Positions 25,390 to 39,500 of a stretch of DNA of 64,000 nucleotides are shown piece after piece (the first letter of the stretch is position 1; every line of letters begins with the position of its first letter). The position numbers were made by a program, and so were the translations under genes. Below the pieces are notes generated by a model, which was not told the origin of the DNA, made no database searches, and worked only from the letters and a program-made list of their open reading frames with translations. Origin of the DNA: Diorhabda sublineata (lineage: Eukaryota; Arthropoda; Insecta; Coleoptera; Chrysomelidae); NCBI RefSeq assembly GCF_026230105.1, contig NC_079479.1, positions 12,535,734 to 12,599,733 of the forward strand, written 5' to 3'.

Positions 25390-27215
25390 TTCGATTAGAG
25401 CAGGTTATGTTCAATTATTTTAGCTTAGCTCCAATTATTTTAGCTTGTGTCCGATTATTTTAGCTTAGGTCCGATTTATTTTAGCTTCCATAAGGTTAGG
25501 TTCATTTAAGTTTGGATTGAATTGAGTTTTCATCGATTTTAGCTCAGATCCGATTATTTCAGTTTCGATCAAGTTAGGTTTATTTTAGCTTAGTTCCAAT
25601 TGTTTTAGCTTCGATTATGTTAGTTTAGGTCAATTATTTCAGCTTAGGTCCGACTTATTTTAGCTTCAATAGAGTTAGGTTTACTTTTGCTTCGTTTAGA
25701 CTAGGTTAGGTTCGATTGTTTTAGCTTAGCTCCAATTATTTTTGCTTGTGTCCGATTATTTTAGCTTAGGACCGATTTATTTTAGCTTCAATAAGGTTAG
25801 ATTTACTTTTGCTTCGATTAGACTAAGTTAGGTTCGATTATTTTAGCTTCAATAGGGTTAGGTTTACTTTTGCTTCGTTTAGACTAGGTTATGTTCGATT
25901 ATTTCAGCTTATGTTCGATTATTTTAACTTCAATTTACTTTAGCTTGGATTAAATTAGGTTAGGTTCGATTGTTTTAGCTTAGCTCTAATTATTTTAGCT
26001 TGTGTCCGATTATTTTAGCTTAGGACCGATTTATTTTAGCTTCAATAACGTTAGATTTACTTTTGCTTCGTTTAGACTAGGTTATGTTCGATTATTTCAG
26101 CTTATGTTCGATTATTTTAACTTCAATTTACTTTAGCTTGGATTAAATTAGGTTAGGTTCGATTGTTTCAGCTTAGCTCCAATTATTTTAGCTTGTGTCC
26201 GATTATTTTAGCTTAGGACCGATTTATTTTAGCTTCAATAACGTTAGATTTACTTTTGCTTCGTTTAGACTAGGTTATGTTCGATTATTTCAGCTTATGT
26301 TCGATTATTTTAACTTCAATTTACTTTAGCTTGGATTAAATTAGGTTAGGTTCGATTGTTTCAGCTTAGCTCCAATTATTTTAGCTTGTGTCCGATTATT
26401 TTAGCTTAGGACCGATTTATTTTAGCTTCAATAACGTTAGATTTACTTTTGCTTCGTTTAGACTAGGTTATGTTCGATTATTTCAGCTTATGTTCGATTA
26501 TTTTAACTTCAATTTACTTTAGCTTGGATTAAATTAGGTTAGGTTCGATTGTTTTAGCTTAGCTCCAATTATTTTAGCTTGGATCCGATTATTTTAGCTT
26601 AGGACCGATTTATTTTAGCTTCAATAAGGTTAGATTTACTTTTGCTTCGATTAGACTAAGTTAGGTTCGATTATTTTAGCTTCAATAGGGTTAGGTTTAC
26701 TTTTGTTTCGATTAGACTAGATTATGCTCGATTATTTCAGCTTATGTCCGATTATTTTAACTTCAATTTACTTTAGCTTGGATTAAATTAGGTTAGGTTC
26801 GATTGTTTTAGCTTAGCTCCAATTATTTTAGCTTGTGTCCGATTATTTTAGCTTAGGACCGATTTATTTTAGCTTCAATAAGGTTAGATTTACTTTTGCT
26901 TCGATTAGACTAAGTTAGGTTCGATTATTTTAGCTTCAATAGGGTTAGGTTTACTTTTGTTTCGATTAGACTAGATTATGCTCGATTATTTCAGCTTATG
27001 TTCGATTATTTTAACTTCAATTTACTTTAGCTTGGATTAAATTAGGTTAGGTTCGATTGTTTTAGCTTAGCTCCAATTATTTTAGCTTGTGTCCGATTAT
27101 TTTAGCTTAGGACCGATTTATTTTAGCTTCAATAAGGTTAGATTTACTTTTGCTTCGATAAGACTAGGTTAGGTTCAATTATTTTAGCTTGGGTCCGTTT
27201 ATTTTATCACTAACT
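25390..27215. repeat. 193-bp higher-order repeat built of short TTAGCTT/GATTATTTTAGCTT units
   Basis: The basic element is a 20-30 bp phrase such as CGATTATTTTAGCTTAGGTC, varied with GTTAGGTT and TTTACTTTTGCTTCG. Several of these form a higher-order unit: TTTAGACTAGGTTATGTTCG begins at about 25879, 26072, 26265 and 26458, exactly 193 bp apart. Units before 25880 and after 26560 are more diverged. It lies between the divergent side of UGT gene 2 and the 3' end of the transporter gene. Confidence 0.95.
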
Positions 27216-27502
27216 AGATTGTGAGTTCTCGAAAACGCTAAACTAACGTGTTTTTATTAAGTTTCGATATTTTCGGATATCTATAAATAAAACAATCGTA
27301 AATAGAGTTCAAATATGAACGAGTCATTTAAAAATTCCCAGAATAAAGAAAATATAATCTCCTTGAATTGTCACCATATGCGAATATCTAGATACTAAAT
27401 TAGTAGATAAAATTTAAAAAAAATACTTATTTGAGTTATTATATACACATCAATAGAAATACGAGTCTGTTTTGATCCACTATATACTAAAACTAGAAAA
27501 TA

Positions 27503-30500
27503 TTAACTGACAGCTTCGTCTTTAACGTCAATGATAATGGTTGTTTTCGGTTTCCTCACGTGTCTGATGAACATTTCTATAGACCACAACAATATGACAA
27601 CTATCGCCATGATGTTTAACGTGTGAATACACGCACCGTAGCTCCACAAATCTTTCAACAAACCTAAAAACAAAATAACACTGTTACTTCGATTTTAATA
27701 TATAAAGCGGAAGATTTAACCGTAGTAATAAATAAACAATTTTTTTTAAATAAATTAGTGTGTTAAGTGTTAGTGAATAGTTTAGTGTATAAATCCCCCT
27801 CGTCCGTTTTGTGATTAAAACCGTTTAAATATGAAACGATACGTACCCAAACTTTGTCCTACCGTTAATGATAATAAAGCTTTGGTAACCATATTAAGAC
27901 CAACGGCAGATGGTAATTTCTCTTTTGAAATATACTCGGATATGACCAAATTTTGATTTATCACGGCGACTGCTCGCCAATAACCAACAATAAACGCAAC
28001 TATCATTAAAGAAGTATAATTCGGCATCAAAATCTCAACTAAAACAAAAATATCAATCGCGTTAGGTACTGAAAACGTTTTTTTTTTTTGAAAAATCGGT
28101 ACTAACCTGAACGCATAAGCGACAACATTACGGTACCGAACATGAAGAATTTTCTATTACTGAATTTCATTCTTCTGCAAATTTCCGAAGCGGTGATCCT
28201 TCCTAATACGTCTGCCGATGATAAACAAGTCATCACGGTTGTCGTTTGAAACACCGTCAAATCGGCTTCGTCTTGTAAAAATATAGGAAAAAATGCCCCG
28301 AACGAGACGGTCGAAACGTAAACTAAACCTAAACCTACTACAATATGAACGTAGATAGGATCTTTTAGTAAATCGAAACCTAAGGTATTGATGATTTTTC
28401 GGAACCAGTGGTGATTTTTATCTTCATGATTCAGCTTGAAATGGCCTGTAATGAAAAAAAGCTGCCGGAAAAGGTACAAACAAACTCTAATACTCACTAT
28501 TTCCTAGTTCCATAGCAGATTCGTTATAATTATCTTCGATGTGGCTTTTCAGTATTCCTTGACTATAAGATTTGATCATTCCTTTCGCCGATGAAATTTT
28601 ACGTTCCGTATTCGAGATTTTCCTTCCGCTGCTGACAGGTTTATTGTCGTTATTCGAAACGGTGGTATCGCCGTTAGAAATATTCCGATCGTTTATCGAA
28701 ACTTTTCTTTCAACAATTGGAGCTTTCAGCAATTTCTCTTCTTCCGGTTTAGTTACGGTATTAACTTCATTTTGAACATCCCCCGTAGGTTTTACGGAAG
28801 CGTTTTCGATGCTCGCAACGTCCTCTGTTGGACCCCATTTTTTACAACAGAATACCGGCTGAAAATTTCGAATTTACTTATAGAATTAATCGATTTGCTT
28901 CGGAATTTTGTTACCTTGAAAAATGCGGCTCCGATGATGCCAGTATAACTTACGAAACCTAAAATAAGAGTAGTGCCACTATAATCGTATTTCTTCAACA
29001 ACATTCCTATGAAAGGTGGCATTGTCATTTGTCCTACTGAAGTCCCCGCCATTGAGATTCCTACAGCTGTACTTTTTTTCGTTGTAAAATACTCATTTAT
29101 AACTAAAAATGTACCAGAAGCCAAAAGTCCCAAACCAAATCCTACAAATTAGATTTGTTTAAACAAAACGATTTTATAATTAAATGAAAAATAAATTTTG
29201 GTATAACCCTCGTATATATATAAAATAGAAAAAGAAGAATATAATATCTGGTTGTACATTTAAGATATCCAGCATACGATTAATATAATAACGAAGAAGA
29301 AAATGACGTATAGTTTTATAGGTTATAGTTGATCGTAACCTACCAGTATGTACAAATTTGAATATTATAATTTTATAAAGTGATTTTATTATTTATTTTT
29401 ATCAGTATGGATTGTGAGGTATGTATTATAATATCAAATAAAATTTTTATCAACTTTCTAATTAATCTTTTAGGGTTTAGTGACTAAAGTTGATTCGTTT
29501 TATGGTTATTTTGAAGTTGACGATAAATACCGAATATATTTGTGCCTATTGAAAAACAGTAATGACGAAATTAAATTACCACAATTGCATTCAATGTCCG
29601 AATCAAAAAAGTTGCATAAATCATTAAATACTTTCGTAGCTTGTTCATCTTCTACTGTAACGAGCAAATCAAAAAATATTACAAAGTCGAATTATTTTAC
29701 GAATTTAATTAAAACGAATAAGTTAGGCGCTGCAGATGTATTTATAATTGATCGAGCTTTACGAATATTTGAAAAACATTTCAGTTTTGAAAATGATATA
29801 ACGGGTAAAAAAGTTTTTAGTAACCTGGTTGAAACGATTATCGAATTGAATGTGTCACCAGGCGAAATTCACAATCGACGTTGTTTGAATAAATGTTTAA
29901 CTAATTTTTCGATTTCTTCTATAAATTCTTGTAAACATGTCGAAATTAATTCTTCGAAATACAATGATTTTCCCCCTTGGTCATTTGGAGTACATAAGAA
30001 ACCAAAAACTGACAATTATCTTTTTGGATTCGTTTATGTCGATCCTCAATACGGTTTTTTAATGTTGAAAGATAATTTTCACAAGATCGTCTGTATTTTT
30101 CATGGTAACGAAGATATTGTAGAAAATTCTTACGTTCTTATAAAAAATTATAAAATTATTTCGGAAATATATAAAGAAAAGAAAATACCCAATTTAGAAT
30201 ATTTATTAACACATTCTGAGGATGTTATTATTGTACACAATAATAAAAAGCATTTAGAAATGTACGGACACGTTCTACCGAAAAAATTCAAATACACAAT
30301 GGATTTTATAATTATAAGGAAAAGTACTGTAAGTTTAACTAGATGCTTTACAATTCACTTTTAGTTACCGGATTCGTTACTATATTGTTGCTTTTCTTGA
30401 ACTTCGACATTCTTTATTATTTTTCCCCCCAACAAATCAACTTTTCCGTTGGAAATTATAGTTTCGACATCAGAATCCGAACTGTCGTCAGAAGAATCGT

Positions 30501-33500
30501 CACGACCTATTCCCGGTAAAATTGCGACGCATTTTAAAGCAGATTTTGGAACTTTTACTAAATATTGAACGTTTCCGTTAGATTCACCTTTTCCTCCAGA
30601 TTCATCAGCCATCGGTCTTTTTCTATTATTCTGTTGCAAATTGCTCATATTCCCTTTCAATTTTAATTACTAAACGTAATTGTAATTAGTCGTATCCTCC
30701 TTTCGTTCTTTTTATTTATCTATATTTATACCAACTTTTCATTATCACAAATTCAATTTTTAATAAGTTAGTAAATTCAAACGAAACTTTTTTATGTTCA
30801 AAACACTAAATTTTTGCAAGTTCGCCTGAACGTATTTAGATATCATTATATGTCAAATATGTGGGAGAAGTAAAAATAATTGTCAGCTGTCAGATTTACC
30901 GATGTTACCCGATTGTATTGACCTGTGGTGTATTTAAAATTTTTGTCCTCAATTTTTTCACATAACATTGAATACAATATTTTTCCAGGAGGGGATAATG
31001 AAAAATATCATACAGGGCGTTTAAAATCCAAGCAAAATTTACAATTATACTAAAATTATTTTTGTTTCTTATTCCAAAACAGAACACAACAAATTTGGAT
31101 TTATTCCATCATAGATTTAAAAAAAATGTATATGAATAACATTTTGTTAATATTAATTGCCATAGAAAAGGCTAAAAAAATATTCTTCCTGAACCACAGT
31201 TTCTATAATTTGTCATCTAATCAATCTGAACACTGTCTGCCATGCGTTTCAGAAATTCGAAGTTTTTCCCATTTCATTTATTTATTGTAATTGATACTGT
31301 AAGTTAGGTTAGGTTAGGTTATAATAAGTAATATTTTGAATAAATCTTACGACATATTAGGTAGTAGAAAACAAGGTTATTCAAATTTTATTTCGAAACA
31401 ATGTAATAAATTGTTTTTTAAAATGTAATAAATTATTTGTTCGAAAAAAATCTATCAAATAAATAACAGTTATTCAAAACATAATAATAAATACTTTATC
31501 TTTCTAATTGATAATTATTAAAATTATTTTTAATTTCATCATGTAAATATTTTTTGAGTACACCTCTGTACTAGTCGATCGGGTAAAATCGGAAATTGAG
31601 GCAGCCATTATTATACCTATTAGGTTAAGTTTGGGGAATTGTTTTGTTTATTGTTATTTAAAATTTTGAATAATTTAATAATTATTATTATAACAAGATG
31701 AATTTTATACGGTAAAACAATTTGTGAATAAATATTCAGATTATATACTCAACTTTAAAAAGTTGAAAGTAAAAGTGGCTAGAACGATTTCGTAATGTTT
31801 GTAATTTCTTCGATAAATGTCTTAATTTGAGAATTAAATTATACAATGAACAATATATACAATAATATCGAAAATGATGTTACTATTTTTACAAAAAGTC
31901 TACAGTAAAACAACAAATATACGATAAATCATTTTAGCTATGCGTGGGATACAGCAAAACACCAGAAACGTATTTGCAAATAAAAATAATAAAGAAAAAC
32001 GACGATAAAATTGAGGACACTATTTTTATAACTTTACCTTCTCAATATACTATAATTGTTTTACATTTGAAAGAAGGTTTCAAGTACAGACTTCATCACA
32101 ATGAACCTTTGTAAGTATAAGTGTTTACTTCATTTTACAATGAAGTTTGTAGATAGATAAGTATATTGAAGACCCGATTATTATACTGATTAAGTTCCAA
32201 ATTAATCACATAATACAGGTGGTCAAAAAAAGATAATATCCGAATTGTGATCTAGATAATATTGTAGATTATCCTCTTAGTTGAAATAATATAAATAAAT
32301 AATTGACATAGGACCTAAAGTGTAAATACAGGATGTTTGATCCGATAAAATTGAGTTTTTTGATATTTTTGAGTACAAAATGTATGATTCCTCGTTCGTT
32401 AAAATTAATACTTTTTATAATTTTTCCTAAACGTGAGATTTAAATGTAATTGAAACTACAAATGTTTTACAATTTTTCTGCTATCTGTTAATTCCAGATT
32501 TTCTTAGGTCTGCCTGTTATTTGATTGCACCTTAACTTTATTTGTTATTTTGACATATCGTTTCAATTATTCATTCGTCCTCTACTTCTTTCTTTCTTAT
32601 TCTGTCCATATCAACATATCAGTGAACGTATTACACGGTAACCATAATAACAATTGTCCCTATAACTATTCTACTGAACGTGTTGTGTAATCGACCAAAA
32701 TTACACGTTTTTGATTAATCATGGCAACCTTATTAATCTGTTTCTTTTACATGAATTGTCACCCCTAAATATTTAATAATTTCCTCTTCCATCACTATGT
32801 TTATCTGTTTATTTTTCCCCTATATATACTACTTTTGATTTCTCAACCTTACTCTTCAGATTTCTCTTCTTGTAATTATAAAGATTGGAGATTCCAAGTT
32901 GTTTTTGTTAATAATTGTATATATAATATTTTAAGGAGAGAAGAATTGAATACAGAACTTTATTCTATAGAAAAGCTAAAAAATTTAACGATTAATGAAA
33001 ACGATGCTTATTTTGAGGAGTTGGAAATATCTGATAACGAATTATGTACACCTGTTTTAAAAATAAGAGATTGCAAAGAGTATTTATCTAAAAATTCGAA
33101 CCTGTTCTCTTTCGAGGGGGTTATAGAGCAAAGGGGATTTGTTAAGAACCTTTCTCAAAAATTACTAAGAACATCATTGTATGGTTTTTCAACACCAGGT
33201 TAGTATTATTTATAAAGTAAAATATTTTCCCCTCACCTCATTTTTTTAGGTAAAGAAACTCACACTTTAAAATTTGGTTACCAAGAAAATGGTAACGACT
33301 CGAACGTTACTGTATATTTAAACGATTGGATAAATAGATTGATGCCGTTGGGCTTGATACCACAAATGAGGGTGAAATTGAAACACGTCCAACCCAAATC
33401 TACTTATATAAAATCAACAATCTTCACTTCAATAGAAATTATGTCTTATGATCAAACTGTCGATTTCCATACAGTAAATCTGTGAGTCACTTCTTTATAC

Positions 33501-36500
33501 TGCTTACTAACCAGATAATATTTTCTTTACCAGCTCAAAATGCTTGGTTATTTAAAATTTATTTTTTTCTTATTTTTAGCTTTGAAAATCACGAGATTGA
33601 TTGGGGACCACCGTATTTTCTCAGTAAGGGAAATTATATACCTCAAGGTGTGATAGTTTGGTCAAAAGTTTATAACTTTCACATCCTCGAGTTAAAAATG
33701 AGTAATAGTTGTAAAGAATGTGATATTATTGTTGAACGTTCTGGTAAATGCAGTTACTGTGGCCGGAACGAAACTTTATTTAAATTTTTCATGATGTAAG
33801 TTAAGACCGTTTATATAATAGTTTCTTTTTATTTTTATTTTTTAATAATCATTATTAGAATGCACGTAAACGATGTTTTCGGAATAAGCAGGATAATTGT
33901 GAAAGATGCAAAATTTTTGAGGATAGTGTTGAATCTAACAGAAGCACAATTTTCCGTATGGTTAGAAGCGTTTAAAAGTATTGGAGAATTTTCTTTCAAT
34001 ATCCATGAAAAGAACATGCAGTTTAGTCAAGTGAGTTTAAAACGCACTTGAATTTTTTTTTTTTTCAAAAGTAGTTCAAACGAACAAAATATTTTTGTTT
34101 TTTTCCTTCTAGATCAAGTGAGTTTAAATCGTACTTAAATTTTGATTTTTCGAGTTTTTTTTTTCAAAAGTAGTTCAAACAAACAAAATATTTTTTGATT
34201 TTTATCTTCCAGATTGAGTTTAAACCGTACTAGAATTTTGACTTTTTTAATTTTATTTTCAAAAGTAGTTCAAACGAACAAAATAATTTTTGTTTTTTGT
34301 CGTCTAGATGTTCGATATGAATAATTTTGAAAATGTTTTATCGCAATACATCACGACTTTCAACAATTCATTGTCGGACAACGTGGAGTTGAAATGTCGC
34401 AAATTGGTACCGAAAAAGAATACGAAAAATGTTTATCCGAATTGGTACTACTTGGATGCTAGAAGAAGTTGACAATTTTCATCAAAAATCCATATATTTT
34501 CCTAATTTTAATTATAACATTGTACTTAAAAATAATTTTTGTTTCATTTCAACCATTTATAAAGAATTTTTATAGATTTATCATTTTACGAGGGATGTTT
34601 GAAAAGCTTCCTATTCCAAATAAAAACATATTATTTTTAAATAAAGTAAGATATTACATCCTCGTTTAATAAAATATTTATCTTCAATGAAAAAAATCGG
34701 AAAAATTTACTGCGGGCTGGATCTGGAGAATACTGTTAACTAATTCAAACTCATTAAAAAAGGATTTTTTCTTTTTAAAACTTATTTTTATTTGTTCTCA
34801 CTTTCTCCTTAAATCTTATCGAGCAATGATGCTTCTTCACTTTGATATTTTTCAAGTCTCATTTTGATCTATTTTTATAATTATACGAGGATAATTTTTA
34901 CGTCAATACATTTCCAAAATGTTCAATTTTCTTCAAATATGAGAACAGAATTTTTTTGATGTTAAAGAATAGGAAAAGGTCACTGGAGACCAGATTTGGA
35001 GAATAAATTTAAAATGTAATTTTATCCATGGTGATAGCTGAAATGTAAACATGCACCTAGACATGATGGAAAAGCACTTTTTCATGATTTTTTGTCTATT
35101 TTAGTGGAAATCCATGCCTCCTTAAATTGATTTAAAACTTGGGGAATGGGAAAAGTTGCTATGGGGCAGTTCTGGAAAATCAATTCAACATGTGATTTTG
35201 TCGATGGTGATAGCTGGAGTGTAAAAATGCACCTAGACATGATGGGAAAGCACTTTTTCACGATCTTTTCCTTCCCGAGAGTGATTATAGCTTCTCGATG
35301 TCGCTTTTCAAAGTTAATTTCCTCGTTCTATGGCAATTTCTATCCCCAAAACTAAATCTAAAAGTCAAGACTTGAGAAGAAGTCACTGTGAACCAGATAT
35401 AGATCATTCAGTGTCTGGTCATTTCATTTAAATTGTGATTTTATCCACGGTGATGATTTATTCCTTCAGATGAGTCAATATTCCTTATTCAAATCCATTT
35501 CCCAAATCGATATAGTTCACATAATAGACTTCAGTTTTCTTGTCTGACGAAAATCTCTGTTCCTAATGCTCAATTATGAGATTACAGAATAAAAAAAATT
35601 CATTGTGTGCTAAATCTGGAGAATGTGGTGCAGGATCAATCGATTAAAAGTGTAATTTGAGTCAAGGTGACTACTGAAGTGTGAACAGGTTTTCCTGAAG
35701 GAGGAGAATAATTTTTCACGATTTCTACCCTTTCATGAGTAAATCGAAATCAAAGTTTAATCTTTTACATAGTAGTGTTTGCAAACTAGACTATAATTTC
35801 CTGGGTGGATGACTATTTCTGTACCAAAACCCAAAATTTTGAGTTAAAGGAATAGAAAAAAATCACTGGGAGATAAATCTGGAGAATATAATGTAGAATT
35901 AATAACTTTTAGTGTAATTTAGATGATGTGTTGTCCTAAATGAGAAACACATTTTTTCGTAGTTTCCACCTTTTTATGTGTAAATATTTTTTCTCAAAGT
36001 TTTTATTTCAAGTAAATACACATTTACAAAATAAGCTATTATTTGCCCCTTCGACGAAAATCTATACAAAAACGTAGATTAGGAAAAAGTTACTTGGGAC
36101 CAGATCTGGGGAATACGGTGGATCTTAATTAATTGATTTTTGATATTTCTTTAGTTTTCCATGGAATAATTACAAGAATCGATTTCGAAAAAAAAAGAGG
36201 TTAGAAATGTCGAAATCTTACCTGTCATTACACTGTATCCGATAACGATGTGCCATGTGGCGGTACCAAAACTGGAAACGATCATACCGGTACCCACGAA
36301 ACCGATACCGATCAACGTAAAAGTCCTAATATCTAATAATTTCAGTAGAGGTCCTACTATAAGTCCCGTACAATTAGTCACTACAACGCTCAAAGCTAAC
36401 ACTAAAGTGATTCCAGTCGCGTGACCGCCTCCGATTTTTTTCAGGTATTCCCCAAAAATCAGTCCAAAGTTGGCGAACATCGCCTGATTCACCATCTGTA

Positions 36501-39500
36501 ACAAAAAAAAAACTACAGCAAAATGTCGATATTCAATTGAATCGTTTAGAAAAATAAATAACAAAGAATTCCGCCGTTTTTATCAGAATTTTTATATTGA
36601 GTTGTGTTAGAATGGATTATCGAGACTTTCCAAAAAGAAAAGTTTCTTAGCGGGGTTACTAACTAGTGAAATGAGTATTATAAGCGCTTCTTTAAAATTC
36701 GTCCCGGTATATAATTTTTGCGATCGGAATTCTTCGATGATTTTCGCAGTTCTTCAAGTTGGAATACAGGTTAAGTGCATGTCATATAAGCATAGTGTTA
36801 ATGTTGAGGGCTCTGCAACCTGCAAGCTTCTAGAGCTACAGGATGCTTGGAAACGAGGTCGACGTCAGGATTTTAAAAAATTGATGAAAGATCTAGTTTT
36901 GTACGAGACTAATCTCAATGGTTCGTTGTATCTCGAAATTTCAGTTTGGCGGTACAATGTACATGGATAATAAGGGAAAAGGCGAATACTGTCGTCCAAA
37001 ACGCCCGTCAACATAATGAGGTGAAGAAGTTGATGAATTCTGATCACAAATCAATTGGGTGTCCAGAAAACCATCCAGCATTCTAGGAACCTCCTCCACG
37101 CGATATTCCTCAAGAGTGGACTACCCGATGTATAACAAAATCAGCGTCATACCCTTAGATCCCCGATTTCGCGTTGCCAGACTTTCTTTTATTCTCAAAA
37201 GATTGCAGAAAAGACTAGATTTTGAGACGATGTCTCTTAAGGATATATCCGTTCAAGGTTTCCAGGTACCAGATCTTGACACATTATTTTTCCGGAAAAA
37301 GGTCTAGGAAATGAGCGAAAGGGATAAGATGGATAAGTGGCGCCATTGTATCTACGCCATATTCCCTCATCACGACAATATGGCGTCAATTTTTTTACGT
37401 AATTACCACCCGCCAGGATGTTGGTGTCAATTTTTGAGATACAATTGAAATATGGGAAATTGCGTTTATGAATAGATTGATTTGACCACGAAAGGTACAA
37501 AAATTAAAAACGATCGATATAATACACGTTAGCTAAATTTTATATTTTTCTCATTATTCATAAACGAGATAATTAAAATTTTTTTCATCTGATTACAGTT
37601 ATCGGTACTTATCGATTACCACAGATATATATTTATCAAAAAAAAAATTATACTTAAATTTTTTTCAAACTACATGTGTATGGTTTCGAAATAAATTTTA
37701 TTTTTCCGTAAAAAAATTCCATAAAACGTATTAATGTTCCAAATTGTTAAATTTATTCAAAAATAACAGTAAAACTACGAGGTGTGATCAATAATTAAAA
37801 TATGATGCTTTTAGCTGGCCTTGTAGTTCAACCAAAGTTAAATCTTAAACAAAAAGTCGCGTGGTACTAAGTTTGGTATATATACAGGATAAAAACATGC
37901 ATAAAAAAGCGAAATATGACATACGATAAAGAAGAATGTCGTTGATACATATTACGAGTCACATCACTCACATTGTGTGTGTTTTTGAAGTTATTCCTCA
38001 TCCTTAATTCTCTTTTTAACCCTGTACTACTTGCAAACAGACGTCAATTAAAAGCTATACACCCTGTATAAATATAAAGATGTCACTTTTATCAGAAATT
38101 GTTTTTAGTAGAAAAAAATCAGATAAATAAGTGGACGTCTTTTTTTTCATATGTATCTAATAAATTCAAGAAAATGTTCCATTTTTTACAAAACTATACC
38201 TTTTTTTATTCATATAACATCACTCAATAAGTCGCATGACTGACACACAGATGGCGCTGCTATTGTCAAATCTATATGAAGTACCAACTGTCAAAAGACT
38301 ATGTATCAAATGTCATGACATTTCGATTAGACAGATAAAAGTGACAGCTATTTAAGTGAAGCTGCTTCATCAAAAAATACTGTACAAGTACAGCGATGGT
38401 TTAAAAAGTAACAAATTGTAATTGGTTTGCTGAATTTGCGTAGACGATGATGGTGAACGTTCTGGTCGTCAAAATGAGGTGGTTACTCCAAAAAACATCA
38501 AATTAAGTCCACAAATTGGTTATATCTAATAGGAAATTGAAATTTCGAAAGATAACTGACGATGAGCTTTTTTCAAAGTGGGTGCCGCGTTTACTCACAG
38601 TCGATCAAAACCAACAACGTGTCGATGATTCAGACCAGTGTTTGGTCATGTTTACACGTCGTGAAACAGATTTGTGACAATGGATCCATCACTTCACTCA
38701 GGAATCAAAACGATCATCATCTGAGTGGACTGCAGCTGATAAACCATGTTCAAAGCGTTCAAAGTCACAATAATCAGCTGTGAAGGTTATGGCTTCAGTA
38801 TTTTGGGATGCGCATGCTCGACTATCTCCAATCAATACCATATAGAGTTGTTGGATCGTGTGAATACAAAATCCAAGAAAAAACGGCCTCATATGTCGAA
38901 GAAAAAACCACTGATTCACCAAAATAATGCACCGATTCACAAATCGAAGATAACGATGGTTAAATTGCTTCCACATCCACCGTGTAGTGCAGATCTGATC
39001 ACCTGTGACTACTGAACACAAAAAAATGATAGTCAGTAAGAGATTCAGCTCAATTGGAGCTTATTTTGAGGCAAATGATTGTATTGCTCTTGAAGGAGAT
39101 TTCATCGATGAATAAAATCGATTTCTGACAAAAAAATGTGTCACGACTTATTAAGTGATGATGATACTCGTTACTCGATTCTTGATACTACGAATATAAA
39201 ATACATCCTGTATATATGAGATAAGCTGTGTGCAAACCACATTATACATAAATATTTGAGATATAAACGTCATTATCTCTGTTTAAAATTAAAATAGTTT
39301 TTTTTTAATTGTTTTATTTAACGAGCGTTCTTATCAAACAAATTGTGTTGATTTCAATTGTACTGACAATAAACACCAACAAACAATATTTTTAAGTATT
39401 TTTTTATTAATTATACGCCAGGACCGAATCTAGCAGGTGTGCAGCGCTCGAATTTGACGCAAAATTATCTGCAACGTTCTGCATACACTCAAATAGGTAG

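Noticed and set aside
29307..29406. Whether the CTC1-like gene could start at the GTG of 29480
   Set aside because: A spliced 12-nt first exon with ATG, a GTATGT donor and an in-phase acceptor explains the upstream extension better.
30329..30364. The CTC1-like exon 2 reading on to the stop at 30364
   Set aside because: A consensus donor GTAAGT at 30329 followed by a phase-matched exon at 31938 is preferred; reading through would remove the OB/zinc-ribbon half.
36671..37307. Two + frames in GC-richer sequence as a gene
   Set aside because: No splice continuity, no recognisable domain, and frames open on both strands; kept only as an unexplained segment.
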